Source: Pollutimonas sp036675275
GTDB taxonomy: Bacteria > Pseudomonadota > Gammaproteobacteria > Burkholderiales > Burkholderiaceae_B
Direction: 5' to 3'
Length of the DNA stretch: 64,000 bases
Assembly: GCA_036675275.1 (NCBI GenBank)
Contig: JAKFFG010000010.1
Span: forward strand, 62,001 to 126,000
Position 1 is the first letter of the stretch; each line of letters opens with the position of its first letter. Position numbers and translations under genes: made by a program. A model generated the notes under the pieces. It was not told the origin of the DNA, ran no database searches, and saw only the letters and a list, made by a program, of their open reading frames with translations. Below are positions 25,795 to 34,168 of this stretch, piece after piece.

Positions 25795-26775
25795 ATGAAA
25801 AAACTATCAATGTTCCTGACCGGCGCTTGTCTAGCGCTATCCGCCAACGCTGCGGTACTGGCGAATACGGCCGATGCCTATCCTGAAAAACAGGTTCGTC
25901 TGGTCGTGCCCTACCCGCCGGGCGGCTTCAACGACACACTGGCCAGAACTGCCAGTGAATTCCTCACGAAAAAGTGGGACGAAGCTGTCGTCGTCGAAAA
26001 TCGGCCTGGCGGGAATACACTAATCGGAAACTCTACCGTGGCAAAGGCCGATCCGGACGGCTATACCTTGCTCATTACCCCCTTGCCTTTTTCCGCCTTA
26101 CCCGGTTTATACCGGGATAAGATGCCTTACGATGCGGTCAAAAATTTCGAGCCGGTAATATGGGCCGGCAGCACGCAGAATATTCTTACCGTACGCGCCG
26201 ATTCGCCATTCAAGGATGTGCAAAGCCTTATCGAGCATGCCAAGAAGCACCCCGGCGAAATCAACTATGGTTCTACAGGTTCCGGTTCGTCTAACCATCT
26301 GTCCATGGAGCTTTTCCTGGACATGACGGATACAAAAATGACGCACATCCCATATAAAGGCAGTGCTCCGGCCGTTACGGCCTTGTTGGCCGGCGATATC
26401 GATGTTCTCTTCGACAACGTGCCCAATGTCTATCCGAATATCAAAGCGGGTAAACTCACTGCCCTGGCTTCAACGGGAACCAATCGCGCTCCATTGCTGC
26501 CCGAAATTCCGACTGTAGCGGAGGCCGGCGTGCCGGGATATGAAGTCACCGTCTGGTTCGGCATGCAAGCGCCTGCCGGCACGCCAAAAGAGGTGATCAC
26601 CAAAGTAAATAAAGATTTGGTTGAAATGCTGCGCCAGCCATCCATTGTCGAGAAGTTCGGTTCACAAGGCGTGGAGGTTGTAGCGAGTTCGCCCGAACGT
26701 TTCAAAACACTCGTAGCCAGCGAAGTGGACAAGTGGACGGGCGTCATCGACCGCGCCGGCATAAAGATCGAATAA
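25795..26775 (+). CDS. Tripartite tricarboxylate transporter receptor (Bug/TctC family)
   Basis: Periplasmic solute receptor of 326 residues with a signal peptide ending near ANAAVLANT. The family landmarks YPEKQVRLVVPYPPGG, VVENRPGGN and the HIPYKGSAPAVTALLAGDID segment are clear. It has a strong ribosome site (GAGGAGA). No TctA or TctB membrane genes are adjacent, as is common for the expanded Bug families of Bordetella relatives. As the last gene of the operon it probably captures the acid metabolised by the two upstream enzymes. Confidence 0.88.
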   Translation: MKKLSMFLTGACLALSANAAVLANTADAYPEKQVRLVVPYPPGGFNDTLARTASEFLTKKWDEAVVVENRPGGNTLIGNSTVAKADPDGYTLLITPLPFSALPGLYRDKMPYDAVKNFEPVIWAGSTQNILTVRADSPFKDVQSLIEHAKKHPGEINYGSTGSGSSNHLSMELFLDMTDTKMTHIPYKGSAPAVTALLAGDIDVLFDNVPNVYPNIKAGKLTALASTGTNRAPLLPEIPTVAEAGVPGYEVTVWFGMQAPAGTPKEVITKVNKDLVEMLRQPSIVEKFGSQGVEVVASSPERFKTLVASEVDKWTGVIDRAGIKIE

Positions 26776-26793
26776 AGCCATCGCTGGTAAACA

Positions 26794-26830
26794 TTACGCC
26801 GGATCAACCTTGGGGGTTGATCCGGCGTAA
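26794..26830. terminator. Perfect 16-bp hairpin terminator
   Basis: TTACGCCGGATCAACC pairs perfectly with GGTTGATCCGGCGTAA around a TTGGG loop, between the convergent stops of the Bug receptor (26775) and the aminotransferase (26871). It probably serves as a bidirectional terminator. Confidence 0.75.
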
Positions 26831-26833
26831 GAA

Positions 26834-26852
26834 CGATCAGTTCAACTGATCG
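26834..26852. other. 19-base palindrome next to the terminator
   Basis: CGATCAGTT-C-AACTGATCG has 9-bp perfect arms around one base, three bases after the hairpin at 26794-26830. It could be a second terminator stem or a protein-binding site; the one-base centre disfavours an RNA hairpin unless some arm bases form the loop. Confidence 0.5.
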
Positions 26853-26870
26853 GACAAAAGACTGAGTGGA

Positions 26871-28067
26871 TCAGCTTTCTGCAAGCAGCTTGCCCAGAAT
26901 GGCGATGCCTTCCCGGATCCTGGCCTCGGATACCGTCACAAAACTCAAACGGATGGTATTGGTCTGCGGGCTTGCACCGGCAAAGAATGGCGCGCCCGGA
27001 ACAAAGGCCACATTGTGCTCGATGGCGCGGGCCAGCAATTTGGTGCCGTCGATATGCGCGGGCAAGGTCACCCAGATGAACATGCCGCCTTCGGGCCGCG
27101 TCCAGCTTACCGTTGCGGGGAAATGCTCATCCATTGCTTCAAGCATGTATCCACACTGCTCTTTGTAGAGCTCGCGCACCATGGGCATATGCGTGGTCAG
27201 GAAACCGTCTTTAACGGTTTCATAAACAGCCATCTGGGTAAGGCTGGCCGTGTGCAGATCGGTGGCCTGCTTGATCTGCACGAGTTTCGAAATGATAGGC
27301 TTGGGCGCCACGATATAGCCCAGGCGCAAACCGGGCGCCAGTACTTTGGAGAAGGTGCCGAGACGGATGACCGTGGCGCCGGCGGCGCGTCCCAGGCCCA
27401 GCAGGCCGGGCAAGGCTGTGCCCGCATAGCGCAAGTCGCCGTACGGATCGTCTTCGATGATGGGCAACTGGGCGGCGGCGCATCGTTCGACCAATGCCTT
27501 GCGGCGCGCCAGGTCCAGCGTGAGGCCGGTAGGATTCTGGAAGTTCGGCAAGACATAGATGAAGCGCGCGCCGGCCGTGCGCTCGTCGGTCAGTCCCTCG
27601 GGCATCAGGCCGCCATCGTCGGTGGGAACCGCGACATACTCGGGCTCGAACAAAGAAAATGACTGCAAGGCGCCAAGATAGCTGGGCGCTTCGACCAGCA
27701 CCTTGCTGCCCGGATCAATAAACAGCTTGCCCAGCATGTCGAGCGCTTGCTGGGAACCCGACACGATGAGCACCTCGTCGGGCGACACATCGGCGCCGAC
27801 GCGCTTAAGGTCTTCGGCTACCCAGGCGCGCAAAGGCGCATAGCCTTCGGTCGGACCGTACTGCAACGCCGTCTCGCCCTTGTCTTCAAGGACACGATTG
27901 AACGCCGCCTGCATGACCTCGATCGGGAACCCCTTGGGGGCGGGCAAACCGCCGGCAAAAGAGATAATCTCGGGGCGCTCAGTGACTTTCAGAATCTCTC
28001 GGATTGTCGAACTGGTCAATTGTTGCGCGCGCTGCGAAAAAGTATAGGGGAGAGTGTACGAGTCCAT
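26871..28067 (-). CDS. PLP-dependent aminotransferase (2-aminoadipate/LysN-like class I/II)
   Basis: Fold-type I aminotransferase of 398 residues. The PLP Lys lies in RLGTFSKVLAPGLRLGY, the cofactor-ring Asp in IEDDPYGDLRY, and the N-terminal FAGGLPAPKGFP is typical of the 2-aminoadipate/kynurenine aminotransferase group. It has no fused helix-turn-helix, so it is not a MocR regulator. The gene stands alone: the upstream gap of about 190 bases holds only the end of a small ORF on the same strand. Substrate is probably a branched, aromatic or adipate-type amino acid. Confidence 0.85.
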   Translation of the reverse strand: MDSYTLPYTFSQRAQQLTSSTIREILKVTERPEIISFAGGLPAPKGFPIEVMQAAFNRVLEDKGETALQYGPTEGYAPLRAWVAEDLKRVGADVSPDEVLIVSGSQQALDMLGKLFIDPGSKVLVEAPSYLGALQSFSLFEPEYVAVPTDDGGLMPEGLTDERTAGARFIYVLPNFQNPTGLTLDLARRKALVERCAAAQLPIIEDDPYGDLRYAGTALPGLLGLGRAAGATVIRLGTFSKVLAPGLRLGYIVAPKPIISKLVQIKQATDLHTASLTQMAVYETVKDGFLTTHMPMVRELYKEQCGYMLEAMDEHFPATVSWTRPEGGMFIWVTLPAHIDGTKLLARAIEHNVAFVPGAPFFAGASPQTNTIRLSFVTVSEARIREGIAILGKLLAES

Positions 28068-28255
28068 GATTCCGAAAAATTCCCGATAAAGAACAAATGG
28101 TAACCGCCTAGATTACCGCAACTTCGTTAAAGATTCAGCGAATTCGCCGGCTGATGCGCATTCCGTGGTCTTTTGCGACGTCAGCAAACCACATGGCAAG
28201 GGCCGGCGTGAAAAGCAGTGGCGCACGCGCCATGCCCGCATCAGCCATGCCGACG

Positions 28256-28396
28256 TCAGCCATCAAGGTCTGTGCGTGCGGTGTTCGCGTTCCGCCTGTC
28301 GCGGCGAACAATGCGCAACAGCCACCAGAACAGGGACAGCGAGCAAAGCAGGCCTATCCCGAAAATTGCCAATACTATCCACTCGCCTGCTGTCAT
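28256..28396 (-). CDS. Predicted 46-residue single-helix membrane protein
   Basis: Open frame from ATG at 28396 to TGA at 28256. Residues 5-28 form one strongly hydrophobic helix (WIVLAIFGIGLLCSLSLFWW), followed by a basic segment (RIVRRDRRN) and a short polar tail, giving a clean positive-inside topology with the C terminus in the cytoplasm. It begins 11 bases after the stop of the aromatic aminotransferase gene on the same strand. The ribosome site is weak. Function unknown. Confidence 0.5.
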   Translation of the reverse strand: MTAGEWIVLAIFGIGLLCSLSLFWWLLRIVRRDRRNANTARTDLDG

Positions 28397-28407
28397 GTAT
28401 GCATGCC

Positions 28408-29631
28408 TTATTGATTGTTAGCGGACCGGTCCTGGCCGGCGCTCAGGACGTCGGCCATGGCATCGGTAAAGTACGCGATGTTACGGGTGTTCAGGCCGGG
28501 CACACTGATACGGCCCGAGTCGATGATGTACACACCATGCTTTTCACGCAAGGCCAGCAATTGCTCGTTCGACAGGCCGGTATACGTGAACATGCCATGC
28601 TGCTTGACGAAATAGCTGGAATCGTAGCCCGGCAACTTGGCGCTCAACTGCTCATGCGCTTCCTTGCGCACGAAGGCGATGCGCCGGCGCATTTCCGCAA
28701 CCTCTTGCACCCATGCGGCATACAGTTCCGGATCATTGAGCACATCGGAAGTGATCTGACCACCGTGGACCGGCGGACTGGAATAGTTGCGCCGCACAGC
28801 GGCCTTCAACTGGCCCAGCACTCCGTCGGCTTCTTCCTGGCTTTCGCACACGACCGACAGGCCGCCGCAGCGCTCGCCATAGAACGACAAATTCTTGGAG
28901 AAGGAATTGGCCACCACGAAGGTCAAGCCGGCATCAGCCATGGCGCGCACCGCAAAGGCATCTTCGTCCAGCCCGGTACCGAAGCCCTGATAGGCCATAT
29001 CCACGAAAGCAATGAGTTCGCGTTCCACCAGGATGGGAATCAATTGCAGCCATTGTTCCGGCGAGGGATCGACGCCCGTGGGGTTGTGACAGCATGGATG
29101 CAGCAACACAAAGCTCTTGCGCGGCAAGGCCTGCAATTCCGACAGCATCTGGTCGAAGCGCAAGGACTTGGTTTCGGGGTCGTAATAGGAATAAGTGTGG
29201 GTCCGCACGCCCGCACCCTGGAAGATGGAATGATGGTTGTCCCATGCGGGGTCGCTGATCCAGATTTCGCTGTCGGGATAAGCCAGATGCAGGAAATCCG
29301 CACCGACCTTCAGCGCGCCCGTGCCTCCTACGCTTTGTATCGTGGCTATGCGCTTTTCTTGCACAGCCCGATGTTGCGCGCCAAAAACCAGCTTTTGCAC
29401 GGCCTCGCGGTAAGACGCCAGGCCTTCCATGGGAAGGTAGGGGCGCGGCGAGGGTTCACTGGCACGGCGCTGCTCGGCCGTCTTCACCGACGACAATACC
29501 GGGATGCGGCCTTCGTTGTCATAATACAGGCCCACTGTCAGGTTGACCTTCTGGGGATGGGCATCCCGGTGGAATGCCTCATTAAGCCGGAAAATGGGAT
29601 CGCCGGCGTATTTTTCCAGGTGTTCGAACAT
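28408..29631 (-). CDS. Aromatic/aspartate aminotransferase (TyrB/AspC family)
   Basis: Class I aminotransferase of 407 residues. The N-terminal GDPIFRLNEAFHRD and VNLTVGLYYD segments, the substrate loop LHPCCHNPTG and the PLP Lys in NSFSKNLSFYGERCGGLS all match the aspartate/aromatic family. It transfers amino groups between aromatic amino acids or aspartate and 2-oxoglutarate. It is a close paralogue of the gene at 34169-35371, which lies in an amino-acid-uptake operon; this copy is separate, followed by a small membrane-protein ORF, and divergent from hutD. Confidence 0.88.
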   Translation of the reverse strand: MFEHLEKYAGDPIFRLNEAFHRDAHPQKVNLTVGLYYDNEGRIPVLSSVKTAEQRRASEPSPRPYLPMEGLASYREAVQKLVFGAQHRAVQEKRIATIQSVGGTGALKVGADFLHLAYPDSEIWISDPAWDNHHSIFQGAGVRTHTYSYYDPETKSLRFDQMLSELQALPRKSFVLLHPCCHNPTGVDPSPEQWLQLIPILVERELIAFVDMAYQGFGTGLDEDAFAVRAMADAGLTFVVANSFSKNLSFYGERCGGLSVVCESQEEADGVLGQLKAAVRRNYSSPPVHGGQITSDVLNDPELYAAWVQEVAEMRRRIAFVRKEAHEQLSAKLPGYDSSYFVKQHGMFTYTGLSNEQLLALREKHGVYIIDSGRISVPGLNTRNIAYFTDAMADVLSAGQDRSANNQ

Positions 29632-29791
29632 GATTGCGGGTCTCGGAAGGATAAGCGAAACAAATATGACAGCGGGCCGCTCTGTCTGCGTTCCTCATTA
29701 TAGAGAATCGCCTTCTGTGCGCCATTGACATGTTCCTGTATACCAATAAGATGATGACAATATCCGACAGCATGCAGGAGAGACTACGCTG

Positions 29792-30418
29792 ATGCCCGAA
29801 CACCCCGCTCCCGATCTTGACATAATCCTCGTCCGCGCCGACGATTTGCAGCCGGTCGCCTGGAAAAACGGAGGAGGCGTAACGCGCGAGATCGCGGCAC
29901 ACCCACCGGGATCGACGTTCGAATCGTTTCTGTGGCGCATCAGCATGGCCGATGTGGCTGCTGAAGGAGCATTCTCGATCTTCCCCGGCATCGACCGCGT
30001 CCTGACCGTGATCGAGGGCGGGACGATGATACTCGTGGATGCGGCAGAAGAAATCCGGCACGCGGTGCATCCGTTCGAGCCGTTTCAATTCCCGGGCGAA
30101 ACACCGATATGCGCCCAGCTTCCCAACGGCGCAATAAGGGATTTCAACCTCATGTATCGGCGCGGGCTCGCGCAAGGGCACACAGAACTGCGGCGCACCA
30201 CCCAACGCCTTGTGCTGGATGCCGGCAGCATGGTATTGCATTGCGCTGGCGGTTCGTACCGCATCAGTACAACGGCTGCGGCCGGCACTTACCTTCTGCA
30301 CCATGGCGATACCCTTGTGCTTAACCGGCACACGTCCGACACCCGCCACATCAACATCGATATAGAACCGCACACCCCCGGCGCGGTTTTGCTCGACAGC
30401 CGCATCCGTACAATATAG
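29792..30418 (+). CDS. hutD: HutD/Ves family protein
   Basis: A 208-residue HutD-family cupin-like protein (WKNGGGVTREIA near the N terminus, SIFPGIDRVLTVIEGG in the first barrel). HutD accompanies histidine-utilisation genes and is thought to moderate the pathway, perhaps by binding an intermediate; its biochemical role is not settled. It is first of hutD-hutF-hutG on this strand, with 61 bases to hutF. hutH, hutU and hutI are absent from the window. Confidence 0.85.
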   Translation: MPEHPAPDLDIILVRADDLQPVAWKNGGGVTREIAAHPPGSTFESFLWRISMADVAAEGAFSIFPGIDRVLTVIEGGTMILVDAAEEIRHAVHPFEPFQFPGETPICAQLPNGAIRDFNLMYRRGLAQGHTELRRTTQRLVLDAGSMVLHCAGGSYRISTTAAAGTYLLHHGDTLVLNRHTSDTRHINIDIEPHTPGAVLLDSRIRTI

Positions 30419-30479
30419 GCCCATTCAAAATAAAATCGGAGCACGGCCTGGACACTATCAATAATGCGGAGCGACGCGC

Positions 30480-31907
30480 GTGACAATTCCCACCACTAAT
30501 CTCCAGGGCGGCGCAGTCTTGGCTCCTCATGCACGCCTGCCCGAGGGCTGGCGCGACAACGTCCTGCTCCAATGGGACGCGGCGGGAGTCTTGACGCGGA
30601 TAACCCCGGCGGCGAGCGACGAACAGATCGCCGCGATACCGGGCCTGCAATACGTGCACGGCCCAGTGATTGCCGGGATGCCCAATCTTCACTCGCATGC
30701 CTTCCAAAGTGCCATGGCCGGGCTCACCGAATATCGCGCCAACGCCGCCGACAGCTTCTGGAGCTGGCGGGATCTGATGTACCGCTATGCCGAGCGCATA
30801 TCGCCCGAAGATATCGCCGCCATTGCCCGGCAGTTGTACATCGATATGCTGAAAGCAGGCTACACCGCCGTATGCGAGTTCCACTATGTGCATCATCAAC
30901 CCGATGGCAGTCACTATCCGCAAACGGCGGAGCTGGCCGCCCAAGTCGTTGGCGCAGCCGCCGAGGCCGGCATAGGCATGACCATGCTGCCCGTCCTGTA
31001 TCAGTACAGCAACTTCGAATCAAAACCGCCACGCCACGATCAGCGCCGCTTCATCAATACCGCCGACCAGTTGCTCGACTTGCTGGCCGCGCTGCACCGG
31101 GCCTATCCCGAAACCGGGAATCGCCGTTACGGTGTAGCGCCGCACTCGCTCAGGGCCGTCTCGGCCGAATCATTGAGATCCCTGCTGGACGGCGTTGACC
31201 GGCGCTTTCCCGGTGCACCGATCCACATTCATATCGCCGAGCAAACCGCCGAAGTGCAAGCCTGCCTTGCCGCGAACGGTGCCAGGCCGGTCCAATGGCT
31301 GCTGGACCACTTCGATGTAGATCAGCGTTGGTGCCTGGTGCACGCGACCCACGTCAACGATGACGAAGTCCGCCGGATGGCCGCAAGCGGCGCTGTGGCA
31401 GGCCTTTGCCTGACCACCGAAGCAAACCTGGGCGACGGCCTGTTTCCCGCGGTCGATTACCTTGCCCACAATGGACATTTCGGCGTCGGGTCCGACAGCC
31501 ATATCAGCGTAGACTGGCGTGCGGAACTACGTCTCCTGGAATACGGCCAACGCCTGCAGCGCCGCGAACGCAATGTGCTTGCCTCGACCGCCCAGCCTAT
31601 CGTGGCTGAACGGCTTTTTGATGCTGCAGCGAAGGGCGGCGCCATGGCCAGCGGGCGGGCACTGGGCATTTTGGAAACAGGCCGCCAGGCTGATTTTCTG
31701 GTGCTCGACCCCAGCCATCCCCATCTGGCGGAACAGCATGCCGATGCATGGCTGTCAGGCATTGTATTCAGCGAACGCGGAGTCAATCCCGTTCGCGACG
31801 TATACGTCGCGGGCACACAATGCATACATGAGCGGCGCCATCCTGATGAAGAACGCGTGTTCGCGCGCTACCGCCAGGCGCTCTCCCGATTACTAAAGCA
31901 AGGTTGA
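30480..31907 (+). CDS. hutF: Formimidoylglutamate deiminase
   Basis: Amidohydrolase-superfamily enzyme of 475 residues starting with GTG. Zinc ligands are visible as HSH in MPNLHSHAFQ, His in CLVHATHVN and Asp in GVGSDSHISVDW. HutF converts N-formimino-L-glutamate to N-formyl-L-glutamate and ammonia, the five-step branch of histidine degradation; the product is the substrate of HutG, whose gene begins three bases after the hutF stop. Confidence 0.9.
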   Translation: MTIPTTNLQGGAVLAPHARLPEGWRDNVLLQWDAAGVLTRITPAASDEQIAAIPGLQYVHGPVIAGMPNLHSHAFQSAMAGLTEYRANAADSFWSWRDLMYRYAERISPEDIAAIARQLYIDMLKAGYTAVCEFHYVHHQPDGSHYPQTAELAAQVVGAAAEAGIGMTMLPVLYQYSNFESKPPRHDQRRFINTADQLLDLLAALHRAYPETGNRRYGVAPHSLRAVSAESLRSLLDGVDRRFPGAPIHIHIAEQTAEVQACLAANGARPVQWLLDHFDVDQRWCLVHATHVNDDEVRRMAASGAVAGLCLTTEANLGDGLFPAVDYLAHNGHFGVGSDSHISVDWRAELRLLEYGQRLQRRERNVLASTAQPIVAERLFDAAAKGGAMASGRALGILETGRQADFLVLDPSHPHLAEQHADAWLSGIVFSERGVNPVRDVYVAGTQCIHERRHPDEERVFARYRQALSRLLKQG

Positions 31908-31910
31908 ACC

Positions 31911-32735
31911 ATGACCACTACTACTGAACCATCCGTATTCACGCTGAAGCAAGGCACAAGCCCTCTGCTGATATCCATACCTCATCTGGGCGCACAGATT
32001 CCAGAAGACATTGCCCAATTCATGTCACCGGCGGCCCAGCACCTGGACGACACCGACTGGCACCTGGATCGCCTATACGGCTTTGCCGATGCACTGGGCG
32101 CCTCGGTGCTTATGCCGACGAATTCGCGCTACGTGATCGACTTGAACCGTCCCCCCGATGGCGCAAACCTTTACCCAGGGCGCAAGACCACACTGCTCTG
32201 CCCTATCGACACCTTCGATGAAGAGTCCCTGTACCTGGACGGCAAGCAGCCCGACGAGGCCGAACAAGCGCGCCGCCGCGATAGATACTGGAATCCTTAT
32301 CACTCCGCATTGCAGGCGGAGCTCGAACGAATCCGGTCCGCGCATGGCCAGGCCTTGTTATGGGAGGCTCATTCCATACGCTCGCAGGTTCCGCGTCTGT
32401 TCGAAGGAAGGCTGCCCGATTTCAATTTCGGCACGGCCGACGGCCAGAGCGCCGCGGCAGGCCTGGCCGAAGCACTCAGCGACACCATCAACCAGCAAGG
32501 CCGATACAGCGCAGTGGCCAATGGACGCTTCAAAGGCGGCTACATCACGCGCGCATACGGCAATCCGGCGCAGGGCATACATGCGGTTCAGCTAGAGCTG
32601 GCACAGATCGCCTACATGGACGAGAGTCGTCCTTACGCATACGATGAAGAACGGGCCGCCGCTGTTGGCCCGGTCATCCGCAACGCCATCCAGCAGTCTC
32701 TGGACTGGATAGGCTCCAAAACACGACCGTTATAG
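31911..32735 (+). CDS. hutG: N-formylglutamate deformylase
   Basis: N-formylglutamate amidohydrolase family, 274 residues (ISIPHLGAQIPEDI at the start, then LDRLYGFADALGAS and LWEAHSIRSQVPRLFEGRLPDF). It hydrolyses N-formyl-L-glutamate to glutamate and formate, the last step of the pathway branch set up by HutF. It is tightly coupled to hutF. The 3' end faces the FAD-linked oxidase gene across a short hairpin. Confidence 0.9.
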   Translation: MTTTTEPSVFTLKQGTSPLLISIPHLGAQIPEDIAQFMSPAAQHLDDTDWHLDRLYGFADALGASVLMPTNSRYVIDLNRPPDGANLYPGRKTTLLCPIDTFDEESLYLDGKQPDEAEQARRRDRYWNPYHSALQAELERIRSAHGQALLWEAHSIRSQVPRLFEGRLPDFNFGTADGQSAAAGLAEALSDTINQQGRYSAVANGRFKGGYITRAYGNPAQGIHAVQLELAQIAYMDESRPYAYDEERAAAVGPVIRNAIQQSLDWIGSKTRPL

Positions 32736-32738
32736 GCC

Positions 32739-32765
32739 CGCCGCCACACCGTCCGTGTGCTGGCG
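32739..32765. terminator. Hairpin between convergent hutG and FAD-oxidoreductase genes
   Basis: Arms 32739-32749 and 32755-32765 pair at 10 of 11 positions around a 5-base loop, filling nearly the whole 30-base convergent gap. Probably a shared terminator. Confidence 0.55.
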
Positions 32766-34145
32766 TCAGACCACCCTGTTGGCGTTCAAATGGCCGGCGT
32801 CGTCCATGCTGCGCTTGATTTGCTGCATTACGTTAAGCTCGCTGGCGCTTCGGCTGTGGCCCAGGAACGGTTTCTTGATCCGTCCGATACCATGCTCGGC
32901 CGAAATGCTGCCGCCCACGCGCTCGACTTCGGTGTAGACCAGGGCCTCAACCGCCAATAGATCGTCCTCGGCATGCGGACCGGTGGACAAGTGCAGGTTG
33001 CCATCGCCCAGATGGCCGAAAAGCAGGTTTTGCGCCCCAGGCCAGGCCTGTTCGAGGCGCTCGCATACTGTCTCGATGAACGCCGGCAGATGCGCCAAAG
33101 GGATGCCGACGTCAAATGCAACATAGGGCCGGATTTCGGGCAGAATTTCGCCGATTGCATCCCTGAACTTCCACAACTGCGCGGCCTGTTCCTGCGTCTG
33201 CGGAATGACCACGTCGCTGACCCATTCCTTCTGCAGCGCGTCGGCAAGGAAATCTTCCAGGGCGCTGGCGGCCGCGGGCGTATCCTGGCCTTCGGTCTCC
33301 AGCAGGATGTAGATCGGATAACCGGCCTGGAATGGCGGCGTTTTATTCAAGGCGCGTCCAGCCGCCTGCAGGTAGTTCCGCCACATGACTTCAAAGGAAG
33401 AAAGCGTAGGCAGATCGGCCCGCGCATTCTTGAGCACGTGGACCAGTTGGTCGAATGTTTCCAGTGCCACCAAGGCGCTGTAGCGGCGCTGCGGCTTGGG
33501 GAACAGACGCAGGACCACACGCGTGATGACACCCAGCGTGCCTTCGGTACCTATGAACAAGTGTTTGAGATCAAGACCTGTATTGTTCTTGAGCCCCTTG
33601 TTCATCATGGACAGGACCGTGCCGTCGGCCATGACGGCTTCAAGGCCAAGTACGAGTTCACGGGTGGTCCCGTAACGCAATACCCGGTTTCCACCGGCAT
33701 TGGTCGCCACGTTTCCACCGATCTGGCAGGAGCCGCGCGCGCCCAGGTCCAATGGAAAATACCAACCTTGCTCTTCGACGAGCGCGCACAGATTTTCGAG
33801 CACCATGCCGGCCTGTACGGTGATCGTACCGCCCACCAGGTCGAACTCTTCGACCTGGTCCAGCCGCTCCAGCGAAATAACCACGTCCCCATCGTCAGGC
33901 ACGGCGCCGCCGGCCAGGCCTGTGCGGCCGCCCTGCACCGTGATGCGGCGGTTCTCCCGATGGCAGGCGCCGACGATGTCGGCCACCTCGCCGGGCGTGG
34001 CGGGGCGAAACACCATGGCGGGTTCCCCCGCACATTGAAGTCCGCTGGCGTCCTGCCTGTAGCGCTGCAAATCGTCGCCTGCAGTCAAACAGGAAAGGGA
34101 GCCGGCCAGCGCGTTCAGGCTGGGTTTTGTCTGCTTGTCTTGCAT
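32766..34145 (-). CDS. FAD-linked 2-hydroxyacid dehydrogenase (GlcD/D-lactate type)
   Basis: A 459-residue FAD_binding_4 plus FAD-oxidase-C protein. The FAD-binding region includes VQGGRTGLAGGAVPDDGDVVISLERL and GGNVATNAGGNRVLRYG; the C-terminal domain contains the metal-binding FGHLGDGNLHL and SAEHGIGRIKKPFL. It oxidises a D-2-hydroxy acid, passing electrons to quinone or another acceptor. It is the last of a six-gene operon with an amino-acid ABC importer and an aminotransferase, so it may oxidise the hydroxy acid related to the imported amino acid. Confidence 0.88.
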   Translation of the reverse strand: MQDKQTKPSLNALAGSLSCLTAGDDLQRYRQDASGLQCAGEPAMVFRPATPGEVADIVGACHRENRRITVQGGRTGLAGGAVPDDGDVVISLERLDQVEEFDLVGGTITVQAGMVLENLCALVEEQGWYFPLDLGARGSCQIGGNVATNAGGNRVLRYGTTRELVLGLEAVMADGTVLSMMNKGLKNNTGLDLKHLFIGTEGTLGVITRVVLRLFPKPQRRYSALVALETFDQLVHVLKNARADLPTLSSFEVMWRNYLQAAGRALNKTPPFQAGYPIYILLETEGQDTPAAASALEDFLADALQKEWVSDVVIPQTQEQAAQLWKFRDAIGEILPEIRPYVAFDVGIPLAHLPAFIETVCERLEQAWPGAQNLLFGHLGDGNLHLSTGPHAEDDLLAVEALVYTEVERVGGSISAEHGIGRIKKPFLGHSRSASELNVMQQIKRSMDDAGHLNANRVV

Positions 34146-34168
34146 AATCCTTGCCTTTGCCGCCGGTA

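Noticed and set aside
28165..29703. Plus-strand open frame of 512 codons
   Set aside because: Antisense to the aromatic aminotransferase, which has full catalytic motifs; no domain features in the antisense frame.
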